Source of the DNA: Oceanospirillum sp048264105
GTDB lineage: Bacteria; Pseudomonadota; Gammaproteobacteria; Pseudomonadales; Halomonadaceae
NCBI GenBank assembly: GCA_048264105.1
Contig: JBLXDJ010000001.1
Span: 682,001-746,000, forward strand
Direction: 5' to 3'
DNA: 64,000 bases
In this document: piece after piece, positions 1 through 8,830 of the stretch
Position numbering within the stretch: the stretch's first letter is position 1
How the letters are laid out: every line of letters starts with the position of its first letter
Notes under the pieces: model-generated
Databases searched by the model: none
Seen by the model: only the letters and a program-made list of their open reading frames with translations
What the model was told of the DNA's origin: nothing
Position numbers and translations under genes: made by a program

Positions 1-1032
1 ATAAAGCGACGTTGTCTTTTTTGGTCTTGGGTGCTGATCTCAATGATCACCCTCAGTGGCTGCAGTAATACACCCATCCGGCAGGATAGCGGGAACTCTG
101 AGTTATTATCTGCTGATGGTGCAGGTGCATTTCCTCATCCGGAAAAACAGCAGCAAAACCTGCAGCAGGTGCCTTTTTTTCCGCAGGAGCGCTACCAATG
201 CGGTCCGGCAGCCCTTGCCACAATCTTATCGCACCAGGGATATGAGGTAGCACCGGAGGACCTTGTTGAGCGGGTTTATCTGCCGGAGCAGGAAGGGACC
301 TTACCTCTTGAGATGGTGAGCACCGGCCGAAGTTTTGGTCTGCTGGCTTATCGGCTTGAACCTGAACTGAATCACCTGTTACTTCAGGTTGAAGCCGGTT
401 ATCCGGTGCTGGTTTTTCAGAATCTTGGCCTTGAGAGCCTGCCACAATGGCATTTTGCTGTGATTGTTGGTTTTGACCTTGTCCAAAACGAACTGATTTT
501 GCGTTCAGCGACTTATCGGGAACACAGAGTCGACTTTAAGACCTTTACGAATACCTGGGACAGGGCAGATCGCTGGGCATATGTTTTTCTGAAACCCGGT
601 ACATTGCCGGCAGAGCCCGCCTTAAAAACCTATCTTGAAGCAAGTCTTGATCTTGTTGATGTTGGTTTGACGGTGTCGGCACAAAAAGCGCTGGAGCGTG
701 GTGTTAAACAGTGGCCGGCATCTGATGAGCTGCGGCTGACGCTTTCTAATACCTACTTCCAGTCCGGGCTGTTTGATGCTGCTTCGGATACGCTTCTGAA
801 CAGCCCGTCGTTGTCTCACTCCGGACAGATCTGGAATAACGTTGCCTACATTCAACTGGCCAGGCAGTGTCACAGCAGCGCCTTTCAGGCTGTGCAATGT
901 GCCATTACGCTATCGCCGGACGATGAGAATATTCAGCATAGCCTTCAGGATATTCTCGGTAAGAGTCGGCGACCTGATGGCGAGCAGGCTTGCCCCCAAC
1001 TTAACTGCCCGAAAACAGTGGATGGCTTCTGA
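1..1032 (+). CDS. PA2778-family cysteine peptidase lipoprotein (5' partial)
   Basis: Secreted or outer-membrane lipoprotein with a C39-like papain-fold peptidase domain followed by TPR-like helices. The reading frame is open to the window edge and codes for I-K-R-R-C before a hydrophobic stretch, so the true start is probably just upstream of position 1; the GTG at 31 would remove the basic n-region. A lipobox (TLSGC) follows. Counting from the codon at 31, the catalytic Cys is C57 (motif QCGPAALATIL), the His is H141 (QWHFAVIVGFD), and the third residue is probably near the SATYREHRVDF segment. Residues about 190-330 are helical repeats resembling TPRs. The family is known mainly from Pseudomonas PA2778; its substrate is not established. 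The fold call is firm, the function is not. Confidence 0.8.
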   Translation: MKRRCLFWSWVLISMITLSGCSNTPIRQDSGNSELLSADGAGAFPHPEKQQQNLQQVPFFPQERYQCGPAALATILSHQGYEVAPEDLVERVYLPEQEGTLPLEMVSTGRSFGLLAYRLEPELNHLLLQVEAGYPVLVFQNLGLESLPQWHFAVIVGFDLVQNELILRSATYREHRVDFKTFTNTWDRADRWAYVFLKPGTLPAEPALKTYLEASLDLVDVGLTVSAQKALERGVKQWPASDELRLTLSNTYFQSGLFDAASDTLLNSPSLSHSGQIWNNVAYIQLARQCHSSAFQAVQCAITLSPDDENIQHSLQDILGKSRRPDGEQACPQLNCPKTVDGF

Positions 1033-1070
1033 GCCGTTCCTCTCCTGTCTGTCGTAATAGAAAGTATAGA

Positions 1071-1107
1071 AAAGAGGTACGCTTACTTATCGTTAGCGTA
1101 TCTCTTT
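1071..1107. terminator. hairpin after the peptidase gene, possible terminator
   Basis: A 13-bp stem (1071-1083 with 1095-1107, one G-U pair) encloses an 11-base loop, 39 bases after the stop codon. The left arm begins with AAAA and the right arm ends in TTT, but there is no real T-tract, so termination is plausible rather than clear. Confidence 0.4.
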
Positions 1108-1282
1108 GAACCCTCTCAGTTACCGAAAAACATCCCCCTGTCATTGCTAATATGCGGTTAAATCGGGCTTTTTCGCCTGAATTGCAGCCGTTAGCGGGTA
1201 TTGTTTAATCACTTGTTTTAATTTGATGAATAATTACCGTGTTATATTCGACGTATTTACTCTAATATGCTCGTCCCGATAT

Positions 1283-1313
1283 TTGCCTTTCAGATACTTA
1301 TTAAGACTATAGT
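1283..1313 (+). promoter_or_regulatory. weak sigma-70 promoter candidate for the RND operon
   Basis: TTGCCT at 1283-1288 and TATAGT at 1308-1313 are separated by 19 bases. The position suits the RND gene pair starting at 1390, but the spacing is long and the match is only moderate. Confidence 0.25.
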
Positions 1314-1389
1314 GTAATCAATATCTGGAATGCAGTTTCAGTCAGACTTAACAGAATAATTTTGATCCCAGACCCGAGGACTTCAAACG

Positions 1390-2493
1390 ATGCCCGCTTC
1401 ATCACGCTCCCTTGTGATCGCCTGCGCACTGACATCCACCTTATTACTGTCCGGTTGCCAGCAGGAAGAGACTGCTGTGACCACTGAAGAGATTATCCGC
1501 CCGGTTAAGCTTGCCACCATAGGTCATCAGAGTGTCTCTATCCGCTATTTTCCGGCGGAGTTTGTTGCCAGCCAGGAAACGGATCTGGCATTCAGGGTGT
1601 CGGGTGAATTGGAAACGCTTCCGGTGACCGAGGGTGAAAAAGTCCGTAAGGGGCAGGTACTGGCAGCGCTTGATGATCAGGACTTTCTGCTCAACGTAAA
1701 ACAGCGCCAGACCGCATACGATCTGGCCAAACTGCAGCATCAGCGCATCAGTGCCATGGTGGTTCAGAAAGCCGCGACTCAGGCGCAGCTGGATGAGGTC
1801 AAAACCAGTATGGAGCAGGCTGAAACAGCCTTAAAACAAGCTCAGAATCAGCTGGCCTACAGCAAAATCAAAGCGCCTTACGATGGTGTGATCGCCCGTG
1901 TGTACGCTGACAACTACGAGTTTGTCAGTGCGACAGCTCCCATCGTGAAACTAGAAAATGCAGAGACCATCGATGTGCGCTTTCAGGTGCCGGAAGACCT
2001 GATCGCCCGTATCCGTAAAGACAATACCACCTATACACCTCAGGTTACTGTGGAGAGTGTACCCGGCAAGATCTTTGAAGCCCGTTACAAAGAACACAGC
2101 ACCAACCCCGATCCAAGCACGAAAGGTTATGACGTAACGCTGACAATGGAACGGCCGGATCCCGAGTCTGTAACACTCCTGCCGGGCATGACCGCTGAAG
2201 TAAAAGTTAATGTGAATGAACTCTTAGGTGACCCCGCATTCTGGTTGGTGCCGGTAGAGGCGGTCTTTATGGATGAAGCTAAGCCCGTAGATGATGAAGA
2301 GCGTTCCGTCTGGGTGTACAACCCGGAAGGCCATCGGATCAGTAAACGTGAAGTGACCATCGGTGAACTGCAGGGAGATAAGATTCAGGTGACCTCAGGG
2401 CTGAATGAAGGCGACCAGATTGTTGCCGCCGGGGTTCATGCGATCAAAGAGGGAATGGAAGTCCGTCCCTGGGTTAAAGAGCGGGGGCTGTAA
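1390..2493 (+). CDS. RND efflux periplasmic adaptor (HlyD/AcrA family)
   Basis: Membrane fusion protein that would link the inner-membrane RND pump encoded next to an outer-membrane channel. The N-terminus is a lipoprotein signal with lipobox LLLSGC (Cys23), so the mature protein is lipid-anchored. After that come a biotinyl-lipoyl half-motif (around residues 65-100), a coiled-coil hairpin rich in Gln/Ala/Lys (about 100-150), the second lipoyl half (about 155-190), a beta-barrel and a membrane-proximal domain. At 367 residues the length is normal. The pump gene starts 4 bases after its stop. No outer-membrane channel is encoded beside it, so the pair may use a TolC encoded elsewhere. Substrate is unknown. 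Confidence 0.9.
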   Translation: MPASSRSLVIACALTSTLLLSGCQQEETAVTTEEIIRPVKLATIGHQSVSIRYFPAEFVASQETDLAFRVSGELETLPVTEGEKVRKGQVLAALDDQDFLLNVKQRQTAYDLAKLQHQRISAMVVQKAATQAQLDEVKTSMEQAETALKQAQNQLAYSKIKAPYDGVIARVYADNYEFVSATAPIVKLENAETIDVRFQVPEDLIARIRKDNTTYTPQVTVESVPGKIFEARYKEHSTNPDPSTKGYDVTLTMERPDPESVTLLPGMTAEVKVNVNELLGDPAFWLVPVEAVFMDEAKPVDDEERSVWVYNPEGHRISKREVTIGELQGDKIQVTSGLNEGDQIVAAGVHAIKEGMEVRPWVKERGL

Positions 2494-2496
2494 GCG

Positions 2497-5400
2497 GTGA
2501 GTATTGCTAAATATTTTATCGAGAAAAAAGTCTCCAGCTGGATGATCACCCTCATTCTGCTGATTGGCGGTGTTATCTCTTTTTCTAAACTGGGTCAGCT
2601 TGAAGATCCGGAATTTACCATCAAAGATGCGCTGGTGATCACCTATTATCCCGGTGCAACACCGGAACAGGTGGAAGAGGAAGTTACCTATCCGATTGAG
2701 CAGGCGATCCAGAATTTGCCCTATGTCGATAAGCTGGTGTCGACCAGTAAAGCGGGGTACTCCAAGGTTCAGCTTACGGTAAAAGATACCTATCGTGGTA
2801 ACGACCTGAATCAGATCTGGGACGAACTTCGGAAAAAAATACGTGATCTGTCGCCTTCGTTGCCTAAAGGCACATCATCACCCCGGGTGGTTGATGACTT
2901 TGGGGATGTTTACGGTGTTTTACTGGCGGTGACCGGTGAAGGATACCGGTACAACGATCTGAAATCCTACGTCGATTTTCTGCGTCGCGAACTGGTACTG
3001 GTGGATGGCGTCAGTAAAGTGGCGATTGCCGGTCAGCAGCAGGAGCAGATCTTTATCGAGATCTCCCGTGCCCGTTTGTCTGCGCTGGGCATTACTGTCG
3101 GCCAGCTGGATCAGTTGCTGAGCAGCCAGAATACGGTTTCGAATGCCGGTCAGGTTAAAGTAGGCAGCGAGTTTATCCGGATCAGCACCACGGGTGAGTT
3201 TGAAGATATTTCAGCCCTTGAGAATCTTCTTTTGCCCTCAGCCAACGGCGATACGGTTTACCTGAGTGATGTGGCAGAGGTTCGTCGTGGCTACAAAGAT
3301 CCCGCCAGTCATAAAGTTGACTTTAACGGCCAAAGAGCGCTGCTGTTAGGTGTTTCCTTTGCTTCCGGCGTTAACGTAGTTGATATCGGCAAGCACCTTG
3401 AAGCCCGCATTGATGAGCTTGAGTATCAGCAGCCTGCGGGTATTGAACTCAATACCATCTATTTTCAGTCCCATGAAGTGGATAAATCGGTCAGTTCTTT
3501 CCTGCTGAATCTGTTTGAAGCGGTTGGCATTGTAATTCTTGTCCTGCTGGTCTTTATGGGGGTGAGGTCCGGTATTCTGATCGGCCTGATTCTGCTGCTG
3601 ACGATTCTGGGCACCTTTATTGTGATGCAATACATGGGCATTAACCTTCAGCGTATCTCTCTGGGTGGTCTGATTATCGCTCTCGGGATGCTGGTGGATA
3701 ACGCCATTGTGGTCACAGAAGGGGTTCTGATCGGCTTGAAACGTGGTTACAGCAAGCTTCAGGCGGCAGAAGATGTGGTTAAACAGACCAAATGGCCTCT
3801 GTTGGGCGCAACCATTATTGCCATTGTTGCCTTTGCGCCTATCGGCCTGTCACCGGATTCCGTGGGTGAGTTTGTTGGTTCGCTGTTTCAGGTCCTACTG
3901 ATCTCACTGTTCCTGAGCTGGATTACGGCGATCACGCTGACGCCTTTCTTCTGTGATCTGTTCTTTAAAGAAGAGGTGAAGGAGCAGCACGAACTGGAAG
4001 ATCCTTATAAGGGCATTCTGTTCACGGCTTATAAATGGCTGCTCTCCCGGGCGCTGCATTACCGGAAGACAACCGTGCTGATTCTGGTTGCGTCGCTACT
4101 GACGGCTGGCTGGGCATTTCAGTTTGTTAAGCAGGCGTTTTTCCCGCCTTCAACAACGCCTCTGTTTTTTGTCACGATGGAGATGCCTGAGGGCAGTCAT
4201 ATTGATGAGACCTATGACCGCGTTCAGGATGTGCAGGACTTTATCCTGCAGGATGAGCGTGTCCTGTACGCGTCCTCCACCACAGGACAGGGTATGCTGC
4301 GCTTTATGCTGACCTATTCGGCAGCTCAGGCGAATACCAGTTACAGCCAGATTGTTGTCCGGGCCAAAGAGGGCGACGATATTCCGGATATGATTAACCA
4401 TGTCCATGAATACCTTAAGGCTAATCATGGTGATATCGACTTCAAACTGGAACGACTCATGTTAGGGCCATCCAGTGGTTCTAAGCTGGAAGCGCGTTTT
4501 ATTGGCCCGGATCCTGAAGTCCTGCGTCAGCTGTCGGTAAAAGCGAAAAATATTTTTGCTGAAGATGGCGGTATTGAAGGCATTAAGGATAACTGGCGTC
4601 AGCGGGTTAAGGTATTGCGTCCGGTATTTGATGAGTCCCATGCCCGTCGCTTAGGTATCACTAAGAAAGATATCGACCGTGTTCTGCTGATGAATTTCTC
4701 TGGTGCCCAGGTCGGCGTATACCGCGAGGGCACTAAGCAGATTCCAATTATCATGCAGCCGCCGGCTCAGGAACGTCTGAGCATTGATCAGATGCATGAT
4801 CTGCAGGTGTACAGTCAGGCAACCAAGAGTTATGTACCGCTCAGTAGCTTGGTTTCTGATTTCAAAGTAGTTTGGGAAGATCCGATTATCGAGCGACGTA
4901 ATCGCAAGCGTTCTATTACTGTGATGGGCGATCCGCTCATTATGGGCAATGAAACGGCCGATGCGGTCTTCCGCCGGATCAGGCCTGCGATCGAAGCGAT
5001 CGAGTTACCCCGTGGTTACACCATGGAGTGGGGCGGTGAGTACGAGAACTCCCGTGATGCACAGCAGAACATTTTCAGCTCTCTGCCGATGGGGTACCTG
5101 TTTATGTTTATTATCACGGTGCTGCTGTTCAACTCATTTAAGGCATCTATCGTGATCTGGCTGTGTGTGCCACTGGCACTGATCGGGGTATCTCAGGGCT
5201 TACTGATTATGGATGCGGCCTTCAGTTTTATGGCGCTGCTGGGCTTCCTGAGTCTCTCGGGCATGATCGTGAAAAATGGTATCGTGCTGCTGGATCAGAT
5301 CAATTATGAACTGTCGAAAGGTGTTGAACCTTACGAAGCGGTATTTCATTCCGCAGTCAGTCGTGTAAGACCGGTTTGTATGGCGGCCATCACCACGATT

Positions 5401-5568
5401 CTGGGTATGGTGCCGCTGCTGTTTGATGCTTTCTTTGAAGGTATGGCGGTGGTGATCGCATTCGGTTTGGGGTTTGCGACGCTGCTGACTCTGATTGCGG
5501 TACCGGTATTTTACGCCATGTTCTTCCGGATTCCGTATCAGCCACATCCGAAGATGAAAGTGGTCTGA
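2497..5568 (+). CDS. RND efflux transporter permease (HAE1/AcrB-like)
   Basis: Proton-driven inner-membrane pump of 1,023 residues, the usual size for the AcrB superfamily, with two halves each containing a large periplasmic loop and six membrane helices. The early segment with EDPEFTIKDAL and the TM4 motif GMLVDNAIVV place it in the broad HAE1-type group that includes TriC and MexK-like pumps. In TM4 only the first of the two AcrB proton-relay aspartates is kept (VDN instead of VDD), as is common in this subgroup. Start is GTG at 2497, 3 bases after the adaptor stop, so translation is probably coupled. A strong terminator follows the stop. Likely substrates are hydrophobic toxicants or drugs, but the sequence does not say which. 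Confidence 0.92.
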   Translation: MSIAKYFIEKKVSSWMITLILLIGGVISFSKLGQLEDPEFTIKDALVITYYPGATPEQVEEEVTYPIEQAIQNLPYVDKLVSTSKAGYSKVQLTVKDTYRGNDLNQIWDELRKKIRDLSPSLPKGTSSPRVVDDFGDVYGVLLAVTGEGYRYNDLKSYVDFLRRELVLVDGVSKVAIAGQQQEQIFIEISRARLSALGITVGQLDQLLSSQNTVSNAGQVKVGSEFIRISTTGEFEDISALENLLLPSANGDTVYLSDVAEVRRGYKDPASHKVDFNGQRALLLGVSFASGVNVVDIGKHLEARIDELEYQQPAGIELNTIYFQSHEVDKSVSSFLLNLFEAVGIVILVLLVFMGVRSGILIGLILLLTILGTFIVMQYMGINLQRISLGGLIIALGMLVDNAIVVTEGVLIGLKRGYSKLQAAEDVVKQTKWPLLGATIIAIVAFAPIGLSPDSVGEFVGSLFQVLLISLFLSWITAITLTPFFCDLFFKEEVKEQHELEDPYKGILFTAYKWLLSRALHYRKTTVLILVASLLTAGWAFQFVKQAFFPPSTTPLFFVTMEMPEGSHIDETYDRVQDVQDFILQDERVLYASSTTGQGMLRFMLTYSAAQANTSYSQIVVRAKEGDDIPDMINHVHEYLKANHGDIDFKLERLMLGPSSGSKLEARFIGPDPEVLRQLSVKAKNIFAEDGGIEGIKDNWRQRVKVLRPVFDESHARRLGITKKDIDRVLLMNFSGAQVGVYREGTKQIPIIMQPPAQERLSIDQMHDLQVYSQATKSYVPLSSLVSDFKVVWEDPIIERRNRKRSITVMGDPLIMGNETADAVFRRIRPAIEAIELPRGYTMEWGGEYENSRDAQQNIFSSLPMGYLFMFIITVLLFNSFKASIVIWLCVPLALIGVSQGLLIMDAAFSFMALLGFLSLSGMIVKNGIVLLDQINYELSKGVEPYEAVFHSAVSRVRPVCMAAITTILGMVPLLFDAFFEGMAVVIAFGLGFATLLTLIAVPVFYAMFFRIPYQPHPKMKVV

Positions 5569-5591
5569 TCCACTGGACCACTTAAGACAAA

Positions 5592-5628
5592 AAAGCCGCT
5601 GCAGATTCAATCTGCAGCGGCTTTTTTT
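5592..5628 (+). terminator. intrinsic terminator of the RND operon
   Basis: A GC-rich stem of 11 bp (GCCGCTGCAGA with TCTGCAGCGGC) has a 5-base loop and runs straight into a T-tract of eight. It lies about 25 bases after the pump stop codon. A preceding A-tract could let it also work on the other strand, for the gene ending at 5695. Confidence 0.9.
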
Positions 5629-5694
5629 ATGTTTATTGACCGGTGTTCCTGGTGGAAATGATCAGGTCATTTAGCTGTCTTAATAGCTATGATC

Positions 5695-6036
5695 TTAATA
5701 GCGAGGCCCGGCTCGTTTAATAAAGAAGGCTTTACAGCTGCCATTCACAATAGAAAACATCGTGTAATACTGATTGCCCGCCTTAATGTAACTGGCGACT
5801 TCTTTCTGGCGGCTTGGGTGGTGGCGTTTCAGGACCACCGCAGGCTGAAACACAGAGCTGTTCTTGCCTAAAAATGCTTTGGAGAGTGTATTGGCAGCAC
5901 TTTTAGCCTTGTAGTCCGGGCATTCAGCCAGTGCAGTACCACTGAAGGCAAAACCCAATAACGCTGTGATCAGAGCCAGCTTAATACCCTTAGGGCGACG
6001 GGCTGATGTGTGGTGTCGAGTGTAGCGGCAGACCAT
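5695..6036 (-). CDS. small exported protein of unknown function
   Basis: A 113-residue protein with a basic start, a hydrophobic stretch (about residues 18-35) and a likely signal-peptidase site after GTALA, leaving a mature protein of about 76 residues with two cysteines (in AECPDY and GSCKAF). The mature part is Lys/Arg-rich. Start ATG at 6036 has AGG about nine bases upstream. I do not recognise the family. It is transcribed away from the glycerate kinase gene and converges with the RND operon terminator. It is probably periplasmic. Confidence 0.6.
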   Translation of the reverse strand: MVCRYTRHHTSARRPKGIKLALITALLGFAFSGTALAECPDYKAKSAANTLSKAFLGKNSSVFQPAVVLKRHHPSRQKEVASYIKAGNQYYTMFSIVNGSCKAFFIKRAGPRY

Positions 6037-6230
6037 GTTTAAAACCTGTTATGAGCAATACTGTTAAGAGTAATTACTTGAACCCGATGCCTCAAGTTAC
6101 TTAATGTGTGAGCCTTGTCACAGAAAGTGATTCAATAGCTTCTTAAGGCAAGCTCCAGTAAGCTGAAGCCTTTCAGGATCACCCTATAACCGATGCGTCA
6201 TTTATAAAAATAAGATAATGAGGTCGCACA

Positions 6231-7361
6231 GTGAAATTTCTTATCGCCCCGGATTCCTTTAAAGAGAGCATGTCGGCTGAAGCTGCCTGCAATGCTATCG
6301 CACGTGGTATTAAAACGGTATTACCCGATGCTGAAACGATCGCGCTTCCTCTTGCAGATGGTGGTGAAGGAACACTTTCTGTTCTAGTCAGCGCGCTGGA
6401 TGGCCAGGTCGAAGAGCTTGCTGTAACCGGTCCTCTTTTCCAACAGGTGAAAGCCTGTGTCGGAACGGTTCGTGGGGACACTGCGATAATCGAAATGGCT
6501 GAAGCGGCGGGGCTGCATCTGGTTGATGTTGACCGGCGTAATCCTGAACGCACCACCACGCTGGGTGTCGGGGAGATGATTAGCGCGATGCTCGATAAAG
6601 GCATCCGCCGGTTTCTGATCGCCTTGGGGGGCAGCGCCACAAACGATGGCGGTATCGGCATGTTAACCGCTCTTGGTGCCAGGCCTTTGGATCGCCAGGG
6701 ACAGCTGGTTTCTCCTGTTGGTGGCTCGCTTTATCAGGTGGCGGAGTTGGATACCCGTTCGCTGGACCCCAGACTCTCTCAATGCCATTTCAAACTGGCA
6801 TGTGATGTCGACAACCCACTGACGGGCTCCACAGGTGCCAGTGCAATCTTTGGCCCGCAAAAAGGGGCTACGCCCGAGCAGGTGACACGGTTAGATGCAG
6901 GAATGGCTCACTGGGCTGATGTTCTTGAGGCGAGCTTTGGTCGGGAAATAAAGAATATTCCCGGAGCCGGTGCTGCCGGCGGTTTAGCAGCGGCATTTAT
7001 CGCCGCATTTGATACAAGTCTGAAACCCGGTATCGAGCAGGTGTTGGATATTGTCGGTTTTGATGGTCAGTGCCAGCAGGTAGATTGGGTGATTACCGGT
7101 GAGGGAAGCCTGGATGGTCAGTCGCTCTCCGGGAAAACGCCGGTGGGTGTGGCAAGACGCGCCAAGCTGCTTGGTTTGCCCGTGGTGGCATTCGCTGGAA
7201 AACTGGGGCAGGGCTATGAAGCGGTATATCAGGAGGGGATCGATATCGCACTACCGATCACCCCTGAAGGCATGCCTCTGTCTCAGGCTTTGGCAGAGGC
7301 GGAAGAAAATATATTTAATGCAAGCCAAACCCTGATACAGCTCCTTTTTAATAAAACCTAA
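6231..7361 (+). CDS. glycerate 2-kinase (GarK/GlxK family)
   Basis: ATP-dependent kinase converting D-glycerate to phosphoglycerate at the end of glyoxylate/glycerate use. The N-terminal signature IAPDSFKESMSA, the LADGGEGT motif (about residues 45-52), the GGSATNDGG segment and the late GEGSLDGQS...KTPVGVAR region are all characteristic of the type I family. The length of 376 residues is normal. The start is GTG at 6231 with GAGG seven bases upstream. No other glycerate pathway genes (glyoxylate carboligase, tartronate semialdehyde reductase) are nearby, so it appears to stand alone. Confidence 0.95.
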   Translation: MKFLIAPDSFKESMSAEAACNAIARGIKTVLPDAETIALPLADGGEGTLSVLVSALDGQVEELAVTGPLFQQVKACVGTVRGDTAIIEMAEAAGLHLVDVDRRNPERTTTLGVGEMISAMLDKGIRRFLIALGGSATNDGGIGMLTALGARPLDRQGQLVSPVGGSLYQVAELDTRSLDPRLSQCHFKLACDVDNPLTGSTGASAIFGPQKGATPEQVTRLDAGMAHWADVLEASFGREIKNIPGAGAAGGLAAAFIAAFDTSLKPGIEQVLDIVGFDGQCQQVDWVITGEGSLDGQSLSGKTPVGVARRAKLLGLPVVAFAGKLGQGYEAVYQEGIDIALPITPEGMPLSQALAEAEENIFNASQTLIQLLFNKT

Positions 7362-7407
7362 TTACCGGTAAACTGCAGCGTTAACGTCCTTAATATCAGG
7401 CAAATTT

Positions 7408-8220
7408 ATGAGATCTTTTTTTTCACTGCTTAGTCTTCTGTTTTTTGCTTTGAACAGCAGCGCTGTTTCAGCAGAGAACAGTGCTGAGAGCTCATCCGAT
7501 ACAGGGAATGAGCGCATTGTGATCGCGTTTTTCGAGTATCCGCCGCTGGCTCATCTGACCCATTCCGGGCGGGTATCAGGCCAGGTGATTGAAACTGTCC
7601 GTGAGATCTGCATTCATGCCGGACTGGATTGTGAACTTCGCATTCTGCCGGTTGCCCGGGTATACCGAAGCGTTTTTAATGGCAGCGCATCTGTGATTAT
7701 CACAGGTCGTCATCCTAACTTTGGTGACTGCTGTAAAGTGACCAACTGGCAGTTCCCCTGGACTGCGGGGATCTATTCCCGACAACCCTCTGAAATGATC
7801 GCGGTGACAGAAGAGGAGCTTAAGTACCACAAAATGATTGTGGTGCGAGGCTGGCGTTCACCCTACCGATATTTTGAAAACCTTGAACAGTTAACCAAAG
7901 ATGGCGTGATTAAACTGGCACTGGCGCAGGATAATATCAGTGCCATCAGGATGCTGGAGCATGAGCGGGCTGAATATATGTGGGGTGGCAGTCACTTTGG
8001 CTGGTATCTGGAAAAGTCAGGGCTAACGGGACAATTTAATTACAAACCGCTTATTTCTTCACCTTTGGCGCTCTGGGTCGACAAAAACCGGCCGGATATT
8101 CGCCTGGCTTTGAATAAGGGCTACGAGCGGCTTTTGGAAAAGGGCATGCTGAATGCTGATGGCAGTCGTTTACGGGACAGCCTGATGAAAACCCGCTATG
8201 AGGATGCGGCACAATACTGA
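7408..8220 (+). CDS. periplasmic solute-binding-like protein (SBP_bac_3 type)
   Basis: A 270-residue exported protein with a signal peptide (cleavage near SAVSA, residue about 22) and a fold like the amino-acid ABC transporter binding proteins: an opening strand with a YPP motif (FFEYPPLAHL), a mid segment with VVRGWRSPYRYF, and a late DKNRPDIRLALNKGYERL helix. No ABC permease or ATPase is adjacent, which is typical of the stand-alone members of unknown ligand found widely in marine gammaproteobacteria. It starts 46 bases after the glycerate kinase stop and could be cotranscribed with it. Confidence 0.7.
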   Translation: MRSFFSLLSLLFFALNSSAVSAENSAESSSDTGNERIVIAFFEYPPLAHLTHSGRVSGQVIETVREICIHAGLDCELRILPVARVYRSVFNGSASVIITGRHPNFGDCCKVTNWQFPWTAGIYSRQPSEMIAVTEEELKYHKMIVVRGWRSPYRYFENLEQLTKDGVIKLALAQDNISAIRMLEHERAEYMWGGSHFGWYLEKSGLTGQFNYKPLISSPLALWVDKNRPDIRLALNKGYERLLEKGMLNADGSRLRDSLMKTRYEDAAQY

Positions 8221-8278
8221 CGAACCATTTTTAACCGCTATCGTAAAACAGGGATACAGCATTAAAGGAGTATTCGGA

Positions 8279-8830
8279 GTGTCTGCATCACAATCATTTT
8301 TACGAAAAAGCTGGGTGGTTATTTTTGCTCTTCTGATTTCAGGTTGCGCCAACAAGGATTGGCAGACGGCCAGCAGAGAGCCTGCCGGTATCGCGCCACC
8401 TCCTGAAACAACGCCCCAGGCGGTGATTCAGGTTTATGGCGCGCCGGTTTATGGTTGGCGGGGCTACTTTGCTATCCATACCTGGATCTCTGTTAAGCCC
8501 TCTAATGCTGACCGCTATACGGTTTATGAAGTCATTGGCTGGCGTCAGAAGCGAGGACTACCGGCGCTTCGGATTGAGCAGGATTACCCCGACCGTTACT
8601 GGTTTGGCGAACGTCCGGAACTCCTTTTAAGTAAAAAAGGGGAAGGAGTTGATCAGCTGATTATGGCTATTGATCAGGCCGCCAAAAATTATCCTTGGGC
8701 AAATCAGTACACCATGTTCCCCGGCCCCAACAGTAATACTTTCCCGTCATGGATCGCAGAGCAGGTGCCAGAGTTAGGCTTAGACCTGCCCCTTAAAGCG
8801 ATCGGTCAGGATTGGCGGGAAGAGGAATGA
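8279..8830 (+). CDS. DUF3750 family lipoprotein
   Basis: Lipoprotein of the DUF3750 family, function unknown. The conserved landmarks are present in order: DWQTASRE just after the lipobox (LLISGC), YGWRGYFAIHTWI, YTVYEVIGWR, PDRYWFGERPELL, and near the end PGPNSNTFPSWIAEQVPEL. I chose GTG at 8279 because AAAGGAG lies eight bases upstream and because it gives a compact lipoprotein signal; an ATG further upstream at 8198 would overlap the previous gene and bury the signal. The 3' end overlaps the convergent histidine kinase gene by 25 bases. Confidence 0.85.
   Translation: MSASQSFLRKSWVVIFALLISGCANKDWQTASREPAGIAPPPETTPQAVIQVYGAPVYGWRGYFAIHTWISVKPSNADRYTVYEVIGWRQKRGLPALRIEQDYPDRYWFGERPELLLSKKGEGVDQLIMAIDQAAKNYPWANQYTMFPGPNSNTFPSWIAEQVPELGLDLPLKAIGQDWREEE

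Larger units (their letters stand above)
1033..1389. other. intergenic region, no gene
   Basis: This 357-base gap is AT-rich and I see no credible coding sequence in it. It holds a 13-bp hairpin near its left end and a weak promoter candidate near its right end, both listed separately. Confidence 0.6.

Noticed and set aside
8198..8278. Upstream ATG as start of the DUF3750 gene
   Set aside because: It overlaps the previous gene and lacks a ribosome site, while the GTG at 8279 has AAAGGAG and begins the lipoprotein signal.
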